From contig NZ_JACVHC010000008.1 of NCBI RefSeq assembly GCF_017976235.1, forward strand, positions 62,001-126,000: 64,000 nt of DNA. The letters run 5' to 3'. The translations under genes were made by a program, and so were the position numbers. The notes under the pieces are model-generated. The model was not told the DNA's origin, made no database searches, and was given only the letters and a program-made list of their open reading frames with translations. How positions within the stretch are numbered: position 1 is the first letter of the stretch; each line of letters opens with the position of its first letter. The DNA comes from Pseudomonas anatoliensis. Lineage in GTDB: Bacteria; Pseudomonadota; Gammaproteobacteria; Pseudomonadales; Pseudomonadaceae. This document shows positions 51,190-58,497 of the stretch, piece by piece.

Positions 51190-52917
51190 TTAGTTGCTCT
51201 TTGTCGCTCCGTCGTTCAACGCAGCACTTTGCAAAGCTTTTCGCGCTTGCTGTTTACGCAGTTGCTGCCAGTGCGACAAAACGGTTTTCGGTGCCCAGAT
51301 CTGCGGCTCCGACGCTTCGAAATTGTCCGCCAGTTCACGCTCGGCGACGGTGGCCTTGGCCAGTTTGAAGGCTTGCTCCAGATCGTCGGTCTGGTTCAAT
51401 GCCTGGGCGAACAGCGCATCGCCGAAGTAGGTGAAGTTGGCTTCTTCGGAGCACCCGAAGGACACGCGATCAGCGCGCGAGGCGGTCATGATCAGCGTGC
51501 GTTCGTCTTTCAGCGCCGGTATGAAGCCGCCGGAGTAACACGCGGAAATCACGATGATCTTGTCGCGGTTTTTCAGCGGCGCGAGCACGGCGGCAAGTTC
51601 GTCGGCGGGCAGGTCGGCCAGTTCCATGCGCGGCTGGTCGAGCACCAGTTCGTGTTCGGCGGTGCCGTGACTGGTCAGGTAGATGAACAGCAAATCTTCC
51701 GGGCCGCTGCGTTCGGCCAGGGTCAGTGCAGCGCGGCGCAGGTTCTCGCGAGTGGCCATCGGCCGGTCGCCGAGGTGGTCGCGGTGGTTGACCAGACGAA
51801 TCTGGCCATGCGCGCCGAAACGCGTATTGAGCATGTTGGCGACGTAGTCGGATTCGCGCAGGAACACGCTCTGCTTGCCGTCGCCGCCGAGGGTCAGGGT
51901 GTACAGCTCCACCGCAGGCGTCGAGGGCGGAATCGCCGCCAATGCCTCATCAAGCAAACGGCCCTGAGCGAGCAAGCCGAGTTCGAGGGTGTCGGGCAGC
52001 AACTTGCCATCGGCGTCGCGCACGCGCTGGCCGTTGATCCAGGTGCCGCTCATTACGCTACCATCAGTCAGCACCAGTGTGCCGCGTCCGGCGTAACTGT
52101 CGTTGTCGAATCCGCCGATATAAAAGCTGCCATCGGACAGGTTCAAGCGCCCTTGGCCGCTGAAGCGCCAGTCGCTGAACGAACCGATGTAATGGCTGCC
52201 GTCAGCACCGATCAGTTCGCCCTTGCCGGTCAGCGCGCCTTCCTTGAATTGGCCCAGCCAGACGTCGCCGTCAGCGTTTTCGTAGCGGCCCTTACCGTGC
52301 AGTTGGTTGTTCTTGAAGCCACCGACATAGATGTCGCCGTCAGCGCTGTTGAACGTACCGTTGCCTTCAAGCTGACCGTTGACGAAATGACCGGTGAACG
52401 AGTTGCCGCTGGAATCACCGCGCTGGCCTTCGCCATTGGGTTTACCGTGGGCGAACTGGCCTTGATAGGAGCTGCCGTCATCCATTTCGAGCCGGCCGAG
52501 CCCGGAATAATGATCAGCCTTGAATTCGCCACGGTAGGTCATGGCGTTTTCTTTCAACGTGCCTTCGCCGTCACGCCGGCCCTGTTTGAAGCCGCCGGTG
52601 TAACTGCTGGCATTGGTGGTCAGGCTGCCCTGACCGTCGAACAAACCTTGCTGGAACTGGCCGCGATAAATCTCGCCATTGCTGCCATGCCATTCGCCCT
52701 GCCCATGCCACTGTCCTTTGTCGAACTGCCCGGCGTACCAACTGCCGTTGGGATAGTCGACACGTCCCTGACCTTGCAGCAAGCCATCGACCAACTCGCC
52801 GCGATAGCGTCCGCCGTCCGGCAGGCGCGCATCTGGGGGCAACAGCGATTCGCCATCGCCGCAAGCGGCAAGCAACAGGGTCAAGGCAAGGGGTGCAAGA
52901 CAAGCGAGTGAGCGCAT
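51190..52917 (-). CDS. MORN-repeat lipoprotein with C13 (legumain-like) peptidase domain
   Basis: 575 residues: signal peptide with lipobox LAAC (Cys 19), then about eleven MORN repeats of the form Y-x-G-x-(F/W)-x2-G-x2-(H/D)-G-x-G from about residue 37 to 295, a linker, and a caspase-fold domain (about 340-540) with catalytic-type His in FIYLTSHGTAE (H417) and Cys in VISACYSGGF (C460), the C13/legumain dyad pattern. The lipoprotein signal places it at the envelope. Substrate unknown. Start ATG 52917 followed by a consistent signal peptide. A possible programmed-proteolysis enzyme, but no partner is obvious. Confidence 0.85.
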   Translation of the reverse strand: MRSLACLAPLALTLLLAACGDGESLLPPDARLPDGGRYRGELVDGLLQGQGRVDYPNGSWYAGQFDKGQWHGQGEWHGSNGEIYRGQFQQGLFDGQGSLTTNASSYTGGFKQGRRDGEGTLKENAMTYRGEFKADHYSGLGRLEMDDGSSYQGQFAHGKPNGEGQRGDSSGNSFTGHFVNGQLEGNGTFNSADGDIYVGGFKNNQLHGKGRYENADGDVWLGQFKEGALTGKGELIGADGSHYIGSFSDWRFSGQGRLNLSDGSFYIGGFDNDSYAGRGTLVLTDGSVMSGTWINGQRVRDADGKLLPDTLELGLLAQGRLLDEALAAIPPSTPAVELYTLTLGGDGKQSVFLRESDYVANMLNTRFGAHGQIRLVNHRDHLGDRPMATRENLRRAALTLAERSGPEDLLFIYLTSHGTAEHELVLDQPRMELADLPADELAAVLAPLKNRDKIIVISACYSGGFIPALKDERTLIMTASRADRVSFGCSEEANFTYFGDALFAQALNQTDDLEQAFKLAKATVAERELADNFEASEPQIWAPKTVLSHWQQLRKQQARKALQSAALNDGATKSN

Positions 52918-53027
52918 AGCGGGATCCGGGCAATTAGGCGACCGAGTATGCCGCAGCTATGTGACCTTATACAGCCGCCGAAGGGGAGCGGATGCGAAAC
53001 AGCGTGCGCCGGTTCGCATCCCGGCGC

Positions 53028-53483
53028 TTAAACGAAGCAGAGCGACAGCGGTTCAGCGATGTAGGCCGGTTTGTCCGAGCCTTCTATCTCAAGTGTTGCG
53101 GTGGCTTTGAGCAGCCACTGGCCAGGTTTCTTCTCGGTCACTTCAACCATGTCGACCTTGAGTCGGACTTTCGAATTGACCTTCACGGGCTGGATGAAAC
53201 GCACACTGTCCAGGCCATAGTTGACGACCATCTTCACGCCTTCGGGCAGGATCAGGATGTCTTCCATCAATTTGGGCATTAGTGACAGCGACAGGAAACC
53301 GTGAGCAATGGTGCTGCCAAAAGGCGTTTGCGCGGCTTTGATCGGGTCGACATGAATGAACTGATAATCACCGGTGGCTTCGGCGAACAGGTTGATGCGT
53401 TCCTGATCGATGGTGAGCCATTCGGAACGTCCGAGTTCCTTGCCGACATAATCTTTGAGCTCTGCAACTGGAACATAGGGCAT
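53028..53483 (-). CDS. MaoC-family (R)-enoyl-CoA hydratase-like protein
   Basis: 151-residue hot-dog-fold protein: the hydratase 2 motif AEATGDYQFIHVDPIKA (catalytic Asp and His), then TIAHGFLSLSLMPKL. MaoC-like hydratases act on trans-2-enoyl-CoA in fatty acid or PHA metabolism. AAGGAGAG precedes the ATG at 53483. Monocistronic. Confidence 0.9.
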   Translation of the reverse strand: MPYVPVAELKDYVGKELGRSEWLTIDQERINLFAEATGDYQFIHVDPIKAAQTPFGSTIAHGFLSLSLMPKLMEDILILPEGVKMVVNYGLDSVRFIQPVKVNSKVRLKVDMVEVTEKKPGQWLLKATATLEIEGSDKPAYIAEPLSLCFV

Positions 53484-53663
53484 TGAGACTCTCCTTGGGT
53501 TCATCTGTTTTATAGTTTTTCAGGTGGGGGATTTGACCGCCCTGCGAACCACTGTAGATCATCATGGCAATTTGCTCAGGTCAACCGACCATGCTTTTGG
53601 CGAATGCCGATCCATAGCGCAGGCGTGCTTATAATGCCGGGCGCTTTTTGTTGGAGATGTCAG

Positions 53664-54026
53664 ATGTTGTTACGTGGCCTGACCCTGCTGGTGCTGTTCC
53701 AATTGCTCGGCACGGCACTTAATCATTTACTTTTGCCGGTGCTGCCGGGGCCGATCATCGGTCTGCTGCTGTTGCTGGTGTTCCTGATTATTCGCGGTGA
53801 AGTCGGCGAGCCGCTGAATCTGGCGGCCGGCAGCCTGCTGCGTTATCTGCCGTTATTGCTGGTGCCGCCGGCAGTGGGCGTAATGGTTTACGCCTCGGCG
53901 ATTGCTGCAGATTTCTGGGCGATTGTGGGCGCGTTGGTGGTGTCGCTGATTCTGTCGATGGCCTTTGCCGGTGTGCTGATGCAGCGCTTGGTCAAGCGTC
54001 ACGCGCCGCCGTCGGAGGAGTCCTGA
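53664..54026 (+). CDS. CidA/LrgA-family holin-like protein
   Basis: 120-residue membrane protein with four hydrophobic segments; LLLPVLPGPIIGLLLLLVFLI and the PLLLVPPAVGVMVY block are typical of CidA/LrgA. These small proteins modulate murein hydrolase activity or export metabolites such as pyruvate, with the LrgB-type partner encoded next. TTGGAGAT 6 bases before the ATG at 53664. Overlaps lrgB by one base (TGATG). Confidence 0.9.
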   Translation: MLLRGLTLLVLFQLLGTALNHLLLPVLPGPIIGLLLLLVFLIIRGEVGEPLNLAAGSLLRYLPLLLVPPAVGVMVYASAIAADFWAIVGALVVSLILSMAFAGVLMQRLVKRHAPPSEES

Positions 54027-54742
54027 TGTTCTTCGATTGGCACGGCGCCTGGACGTCGGTGATTCACCATCCACTGTTCGGCATCGGTATCACCCTCGGT
54101 GCCTATCAACTGGTGCTGGCGGCGTTCGAGAAAACCAAGTGGATCTTTCTGCAACCGGTGCTGGTCTCCATGCTGTTGGTGATCGGCGTGTTGGTCGGCT
54201 GCGGCCTGACGTACGCCGAGTATCGCAAGAGCACCGAGATCCTCAGCATTCTGCTCGGGCCGGCGACGGTGGCGCTGGCGGTGCCGCTGTATCTGAATCT
54301 GCGGCGCATTCGCCAATTGTTCTGGCCGATTTTTACTACGCTGGTGATAGGCGGGGTGGTCGCCACGGGCATGGGCGTGTTGCTGGGGTGGTGGTTCGGC
54401 GCTGATCACATGATCCTGATGACCATGGCGCCGAAATCGGTGACCTCGCCGATTGCGATGCTGGTGGCCGAGCAGATCGGTGGCGTCGCTGCGCTGGCGG
54501 CTGTGTTCGTGCTGATCACCGGGGTCATCGGCGCGATCTTCGGCCCGACACTGTTGACCCGCCTCGGGGTGCACAGCCCTGAAGCACGCGGTATGGCGCT
54601 GGGCATGACCGCGCATGCCGTCGGCACGGCGGTGGCGATGCAGGAAAGTGATGAGACCGGTGCCTTCGCGGCGTTGGCGATGAGTCTGATGGGCGTGGCC
54701 ACGGCGGTGTTCCTGCCGTTGGCGGTGTCGATGGTGGTGTAA
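54026..54742 (+). CDS. LrgB-family membrane protein
   Basis: 238 residues with several membrane segments and the LrgB/CidB blocks LLGPATVALAVPLY, MAPKSVTSPIAMLVAEQIGG and SPEARGMALGMTAHAVGTAVAMQESDETGAFAALAMSLMGV. Obligate partner of the preceding CidA/LrgA-type protein. Followed 10 bases later by the LON-domain gene. Confidence 0.92.
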   Translation: MFFDWHGAWTSVIHHPLFGIGITLGAYQLVLAAFEKTKWIFLQPVLVSMLLVIGVLVGCGLTYAEYRKSTEILSILLGPATVALAVPLYLNLRRIRQLFWPIFTTLVIGGVVATGMGVLLGWWFGADHMILMTMAPKSVTSPIAMLVAEQIGGVAALAAVFVLITGVIGAIFGPTLLTRLGVHSPEARGMALGMTAHAVGTAVAMQESDETGAFAALAMSLMGVATAVFLPLAVSMVV

Positions 54743-54752
54743 GGAAATGTCT

Positions 54753-55343
54753 ATGAGTCTGGCGCTTTTTCCGTTGAACACAGTGCTGTTTCCCGGCTGC
54801 AACCTCGACTTGCAGATCTTCGAGGCGCGCTACCTGGACATGATTGGCCGCTGCATGAAGCAGGGCGGTGGCTTTGGCGTGGTGTGCATTCTTGAAGGCC
54901 ATGAAGTCGGCGTCGCCCCCGCAGGTTATGCGCTGGTGGGCTGTGAAGCGCGGATCACCGATTTCCAGCAGCAGGACAACGGCCTGCTGGGTATTCGCGT
55001 GCAAGGTGGGCGGCGCTTCCATGTGTTGCGCACCGAAGTGCAGCGCGACCAGCTGATCCTCGCCGACGTCGAGTGGCTGGACGACGAACCCGAGCAACCC
55101 TTGCAGGATGAAGACGCCGATCTGGTGGCGCTGCTCAAGGCGCTGGCCGAGCACCCGATGGTCGAAGCGTTGAACATGGGCACCGAAGCCGCTGGTCAGC
55201 AGTCATTGGCCAATCAGTTGGCCTACCTGTTGCCGTTCGCCGAAGAGGACAAGATCGACTTGCTGCAACTCGACGATCCCCAGCAGCGCCTCGATGCCAT
55301 TCAGGCCTTGCTCGATGAGTTGCAGGGTGAGTTATTTGCGTAG
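54753..55343 (+). CDS. LON N-terminal-domain protein
   Basis: 196 residues. SLALFPLNTVLFPGCNLDLQIFEARYLDMI is the LON substrate-binding (PUA-like) signature; no ATPase or protease domain follows. Such stand-alone proteins may present substrates, but their role is unclear. The ATG at 54753 is preferred over 54747 because AAGGA (54741-54745) then has the right spacing of 7 bases. Confidence 0.85.
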   Translation: MSLALFPLNTVLFPGCNLDLQIFEARYLDMIGRCMKQGGGFGVVCILEGHEVGVAPAGYALVGCEARITDFQQQDNGLLGIRVQGGRRFHVLRTEVQRDQLILADVEWLDDEPEQPLQDEDADLVALLKALAEHPMVEALNMGTEAAGQQSLANQLAYLLPFAEEDKIDLLQLDDPQQRLDAIQALLDELQGELFA

Positions 55344-55457
55344 TTGTTATTTGAATTAAATACTGGCACTTGCCAGCATTGTCGTGAAGCGTTCTTTGAC
55401 TTAACTTCAAGTTGCCCGCAGGACGCGGGTGACTTGAATGATAATAAGGAATAAATC

Positions 55458-55688
55458 ATGACTGTTTACGAGGATGAATGGGGCTTCTGGGACGACATTG
55501 CCGGTAAATATATTCTCAAGAATGCCGGGATGGATCATAACGCCAAATATATTGTTGATGCCGCTGCGACTTACTCCGACATGATGGTGCTCGCACGGCG
55601 CAAACGTAAAGCCGCCAAAATTCCTGCTGGCGATATCCCCCGAGTGACCGCGACCGCCGAATCTGTGGTTGCAGCCCCAATGGCCTGA
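55458..55688 (+). CDS. Hypothetical protein, 76 aa
   Basis: 76 residues, MTVYEDEWGFWDDIAGKYIL..., with an acidic, aromatic N-terminus and a basic middle (LARRKRKAAKIP). ATAAGGAATAAATC before the ATG gives a good Shine-Dalgarno. A GC-rich hairpin (about 55408-55437, CCCGC/GCGGG inside CAAGT/ACTTG) lies in its leader. No family is recognised. It heads a two-gene unit reading towards the toxin cluster. Confidence 0.6.
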   Translation: MTVYEDEWGFWDDIAGKYILKNAGMDHNAKYIVDAAATYSDMMVLARRKRKAAKIPAGDIPRVTATAESVVAAPMA

Positions 55689-55762
55689 ATTATTTTGTGA
55701 TGTGCGCCACGGTCTGCCGTGCAAAGTTTATTGACGGCGGGCGCCCGCACAGAGGTGGTTAC

Positions 55763-56347
55763 ATGTCTACGAATAAAAAAGAAAACAAGTCCTTTACCGC
55801 AAATCTATATGTCGATGGTCTGCCGGTGGTGCTCAATCTGCAACGTTTGCGCCTGCGCCTGCGCCTGCGCGATCCGCGCATCACCCGACGTGAAAAGCTG
55901 GACGTGGAGGCGGCACTGGCGGACAACCGCGAGACCAGCTTTCTCACTCTCGCCGATCACGAAGACGACAAGCCATTGTTGCTGACCTTTACGCCCCACG
56001 GTGACAGCTTCGCGATCACTGTTGCATTGCGCGGTGTTCACGACGGTGCGCGGCTGGTCATTGAAAGTTCCACGCGCAATGTGCTGGCGGGTCAGGAAGA
56101 GCGCGGCGAGTTGTTTTCGATCAGCAAGGCGGGTTTGCTACGTGCAGTATCCAGCGATCTTGAGCCTGGGCCGCTTTATATCGGAATTGAAAGCGAATCA
56201 AACAAGAAGCCGTTGTATCGAAGTACAGCCGATAGAATGAATATCTTTAAAAGCGTTGATCCCAATATCACGGGGCATAATGCTTTTAATAATAAACCGG
56301 TGACCTTTGTACTCAAGATCATTGATCAACTTCCCCTCGTCGCATGA
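55763..56347 (+). CDS. Hypothetical protein, 194 aa
   Basis: 194 residues, no signal peptide; MSTNKKENKSFTANLYVDGLPVVLNLQRLRLRLRLRD... includes a run of alternating Arg-Leu encoded by four near-identical CTGCGC units at about 55848-55872. The rest has a mixed beta pattern (SFAITVALRGVHDGARLVIESSTRNVLAG; PVTFVLKIIDQLPLV). AGAGGT is upstream of the ATG at 55763. Unknown family. It converges on the toxin cluster, separated by a bidirectional terminator. An immunity or accessory role is possible but not supported by sequence. Confidence 0.6.
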   Translation: MSTNKKENKSFTANLYVDGLPVVLNLQRLRLRLRLRDPRITRREKLDVEAALADNRETSFLTLADHEDDKPLLLTFTPHGDSFAITVALRGVHDGARLVIESSTRNVLAGQEERGELFSISKAGLLRAVSSDLEPGPLYIGIESESNKKPLYRSTADRMNIFKSVDPNITGHNAFNNKPVTFVLKIIDQLPLVA

Positions 56348-56351
56348 TAAG

Positions 56352-56388
56352 ACGCGCTATTCATCGCGGTGATGAATAGCGCGTTTTC
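56352..56388. terminator. Bidirectional terminator between unknown gene and toxin gene
   Basis: Perfect 14-base stem ACGCGCTATTCATC / GATGAATAGCGCGT with loop GCGGT, followed by TTTT on the plus strand. It ends both the rightward gene (56347) and the leftward toxin gene (56403). Confidence 0.88.
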
Positions 56389-56402
56389 AAGGGTTTACCG
56401 CA

Positions 56403-58379
56403 TCAAGGGCGGTAGTGCTCGGGAACCGGCCAGATGATGTCGTTGGCGAAAGTTTCCGTACCCTTCGGCAAGTCCAGAATAACTCCGCCTGAGCTGGCGA
56501 CTTTCTCTATCAGATCGTCGTAGGGAGACGGGTGACGAGAGACAGTTCCATCCCACGTTGCTTGCTCGATAGCCTCAGCATTCTCTCCGGCTGCTCGAAA
56601 GATATCCTCAACCCGCGCAGCCCGGCGTTTGTCCGAGTGCACCAGCCAGATTCTCTCGGCGCTGATTCCTCGTGAGGGCATTGATATCTGGCCTTCCATT
56701 GGATCTCCCTCAAAATCCATGTTACCCAGATGCCTGTTTTCTGCTTGGGGTACCACCTCGACGCCGCGGGTGTCGATGACATAAAGAAAGCTCAGGCCCT
56801 GATTGCGCCGGCGCAATGGATAGTCACGCGAATAATCCAATTCAAACGAATTATCTGATTCGTTCCCAGTACCATAGCGCGATCCTGTCGACGAATCGCT
56901 GTCAGAGCTGGCATCTCCCGGATACCGATTGGCCTGGCTGTTGTACCGCCGAGGTTCGGAATAGTAATCGAATGCCATGTAATTCGAGGCGTCGTCTAGA
57001 CCGAATGTCGTGCTAAAAGCCAATTTGGTCGTCGACTCGGGGTCGTTGCCCTTCAGTCTGAACAGGCGTTTGTCCCGCGCCAGTTCAAAGGGCGTGCGCA
57101 GATCGGCGCGGAACATGCCAGCGATGTCGGTTCGGTATAACATTCCGTGCATATTTCGCTTATAGCCTGCGCGCTTCAGATAGCCTTCCAGAAACTCGCT
57201 TTCGTAACGCAGCTCAACATTGGGTAGCGCGTTCCTCAGACGCTGGCCTTCATTTCGCAACCTGAGAATATACGGATCCAGCTCTGCGGCAATCTGGCTG
57301 AAACGCTGATCGTCGTTACTCTGCGTCAGTCGCTTGTGTTGCTCGGCCCATTCCGGAAACACACCGTGTTCCATGTCCTTTCGCAGTCTGCTCTGTTGGG
57401 CGATGGTCAAATTGTAGGATCGCAGGATCTCTGTGCGTTCGGCCGGGGATTTGTGCGGATGGGACCAGCGCAAGGAATGGGTCAGGTACTGGTGGGTATC
57501 CGGGTCTTCGAAGCGTGTTGCCCAGGTGGGCGGGCGCCCCTGAGCTTCTGCCTCACTGCGGAAAACCAAGGCCTCTGACTCCCGCAAGCGGTACGCACTC
57601 CAGATATCGCCATCGGTCCAATGCGCAAGCTTCAATGGCACTGACGGATCTCCCCGGGCCTCAAGTGGGTCGACCCGGACCAGTTTGGCGCGGGCATCCT
57701 TGAGGGCGAAACCGATGGCCCTGTTTGTCATCTCGTATTCGGGGAGATAGCTGTAGGGAGCATCGTGCTGAGGAGTGAGTCGTTCGTGGACGGCATAGTA
57801 GCCTTGGGCATCGGCAGGATTAGGCGCGATGTACACGCGATCCCTGCTGTTTTCGTAGTACGCGACCGGCTTTTGCAAACTCCAGGTGTTGGTGTCGGCA
57901 ATGCGATATAGGGGGGGGCCGGAAGGGGCCCGCTCTGTGGGCAATTTCGCCCGATAGGCTTTCATTGCATCGTGGAACACTACCATCACCGTTTCGATGC
58001 CGGTTTGGGCATCATCGCTGACAACGTCGGCGAAGAATCTGCCTTTGTACGAACGCAGTCCGTCGGCATCGTGCAAGGACAACTTGCTCGAAGGCATCTG
58101 AACGTAGGGCAGCAGCGGTGATTGGCCCACTACCGGGTGGGTCGTGGCGGAAGCGTCCATGGGCGTGACTGACACACTGGCTTTGCCGTGCGAGGTGCCT
58201 GGTGTGGGGTTGTCGCTCGTCACGCCTGATGAAATTTCAGCAGCGTCGGCCCGGACGCGGCCGGGCAGAGTGAAGTCCAGATCGCTTCGTCCATCGTCGG
58301 GCGAATGTGGTCGAGAGGTCGAAGGGCCGGGAGTAGCGGGCTCCGGTGAGAGCCGAGGTTTTTTAGGCTTGTTGCGCAT
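56403..58379 (-). CDS. ADP-ribosyltransferase toxin-like protein (paralog 1)
   Basis: 658 residues from the ATG at 58379, which has AAAGGAC 8 bases upstream. The N-terminus is basic and Pro/Ser-rich (RNKPKKPRLSPEPATPG), without a signal peptide. Residues about 120-410 are shared with the 62091 gene. The C-terminal third carries cholera/pertussis-type ART motifs: FRADLRTPFEL with Arg 424 (compare YRADSRPPDEI of cholera toxin A), FSTTFGLDDAS from Ser 456 (compare STSISLRSA), FLYVIDTRGVEVV, and MEGQISMPSRGISAERIW with Glu 562 where the catalytic Glu is expected. The second of the usual E-x-E acids is not obvious. An exported toxin effector is inferred. An Asp/Ser-rich loop (DASSDSDSSTGS) interrupts the domain. 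Confidence 0.75.
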   Translation of the reverse strand: MRNKPKKPRLSPEPATPGPSTSRPHSPDDGRSDLDFTLPGRVRADAAEISSGVTSDNPTPGTSHGKASVSVTPMDASATTHPVVGQSPLLPYVQMPSSKLSLHDADGLRSYKGRFFADVVSDDAQTGIETVMVVFHDAMKAYRAKLPTERAPSGPPLYRIADTNTWSLQKPVAYYENSRDRVYIAPNPADAQGYYAVHERLTPQHDAPYSYLPEYEMTNRAIGFALKDARAKLVRVDPLEARGDPSVPLKLAHWTDGDIWSAYRLRESEALVFRSEAEAQGRPPTWATRFEDPDTHQYLTHSLRWSHPHKSPAERTEILRSYNLTIAQQSRLRKDMEHGVFPEWAEQHKRLTQSNDDQRFSQIAAELDPYILRLRNEGQRLRNALPNVELRYESEFLEGYLKRAGYKRNMHGMLYRTDIAGMFRADLRTPFELARDKRLFRLKGNDPESTTKLAFSTTFGLDDASNYMAFDYYSEPRRYNSQANRYPGDASSDSDSSTGSRYGTGNESDNSFELDYSRDYPLRRRNQGLSFLYVIDTRGVEVVPQAENRHLGNMDFEGDPMEGQISMPSRGISAERIWLVHSDKRRAARVEDIFRAAGENAEAIEQATWDGTVSRHPSPYDDLIEKVASSGGVILDLPKGTETFANDIIWPVPEHYRP

Positions 58380-58405
58380 AAGTTGTGTCCTTTCGGTTTT
58401 GTGTG

Positions 58406-58467
58406 AATCAGCCGGTCCGTTGGCTGAATGAAACAGGTTCGGGATGCAGGTAAACGTCATCCCGAAC
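58406..58467 (-). other. Intercistronic hairpins between toxin genes
   Basis: Two stem-loops in the 118 bases between the pore-forming protein and ART paralog 1: GTTCGGGATG / CATCCCGAAC (58437-58467) and an ATCAGCC / GGCTGAA stem (about 58406-58428). Neither is followed by a T-run on the minus strand, so the genes can be cotranscribed with partial attenuation or processing. Confidence 0.5.
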
Positions 58468-58497
58468 TGTTCTGGTGCTCGTTCTGCTCAATTGCGG

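Noticed and set aside
55408..55437. Terminator after the LON-domain gene
   Set aside because: A GC-rich stem exists but no T-run follows, and it adjoins the ribosome site of the next gene; left as a leader hairpin.
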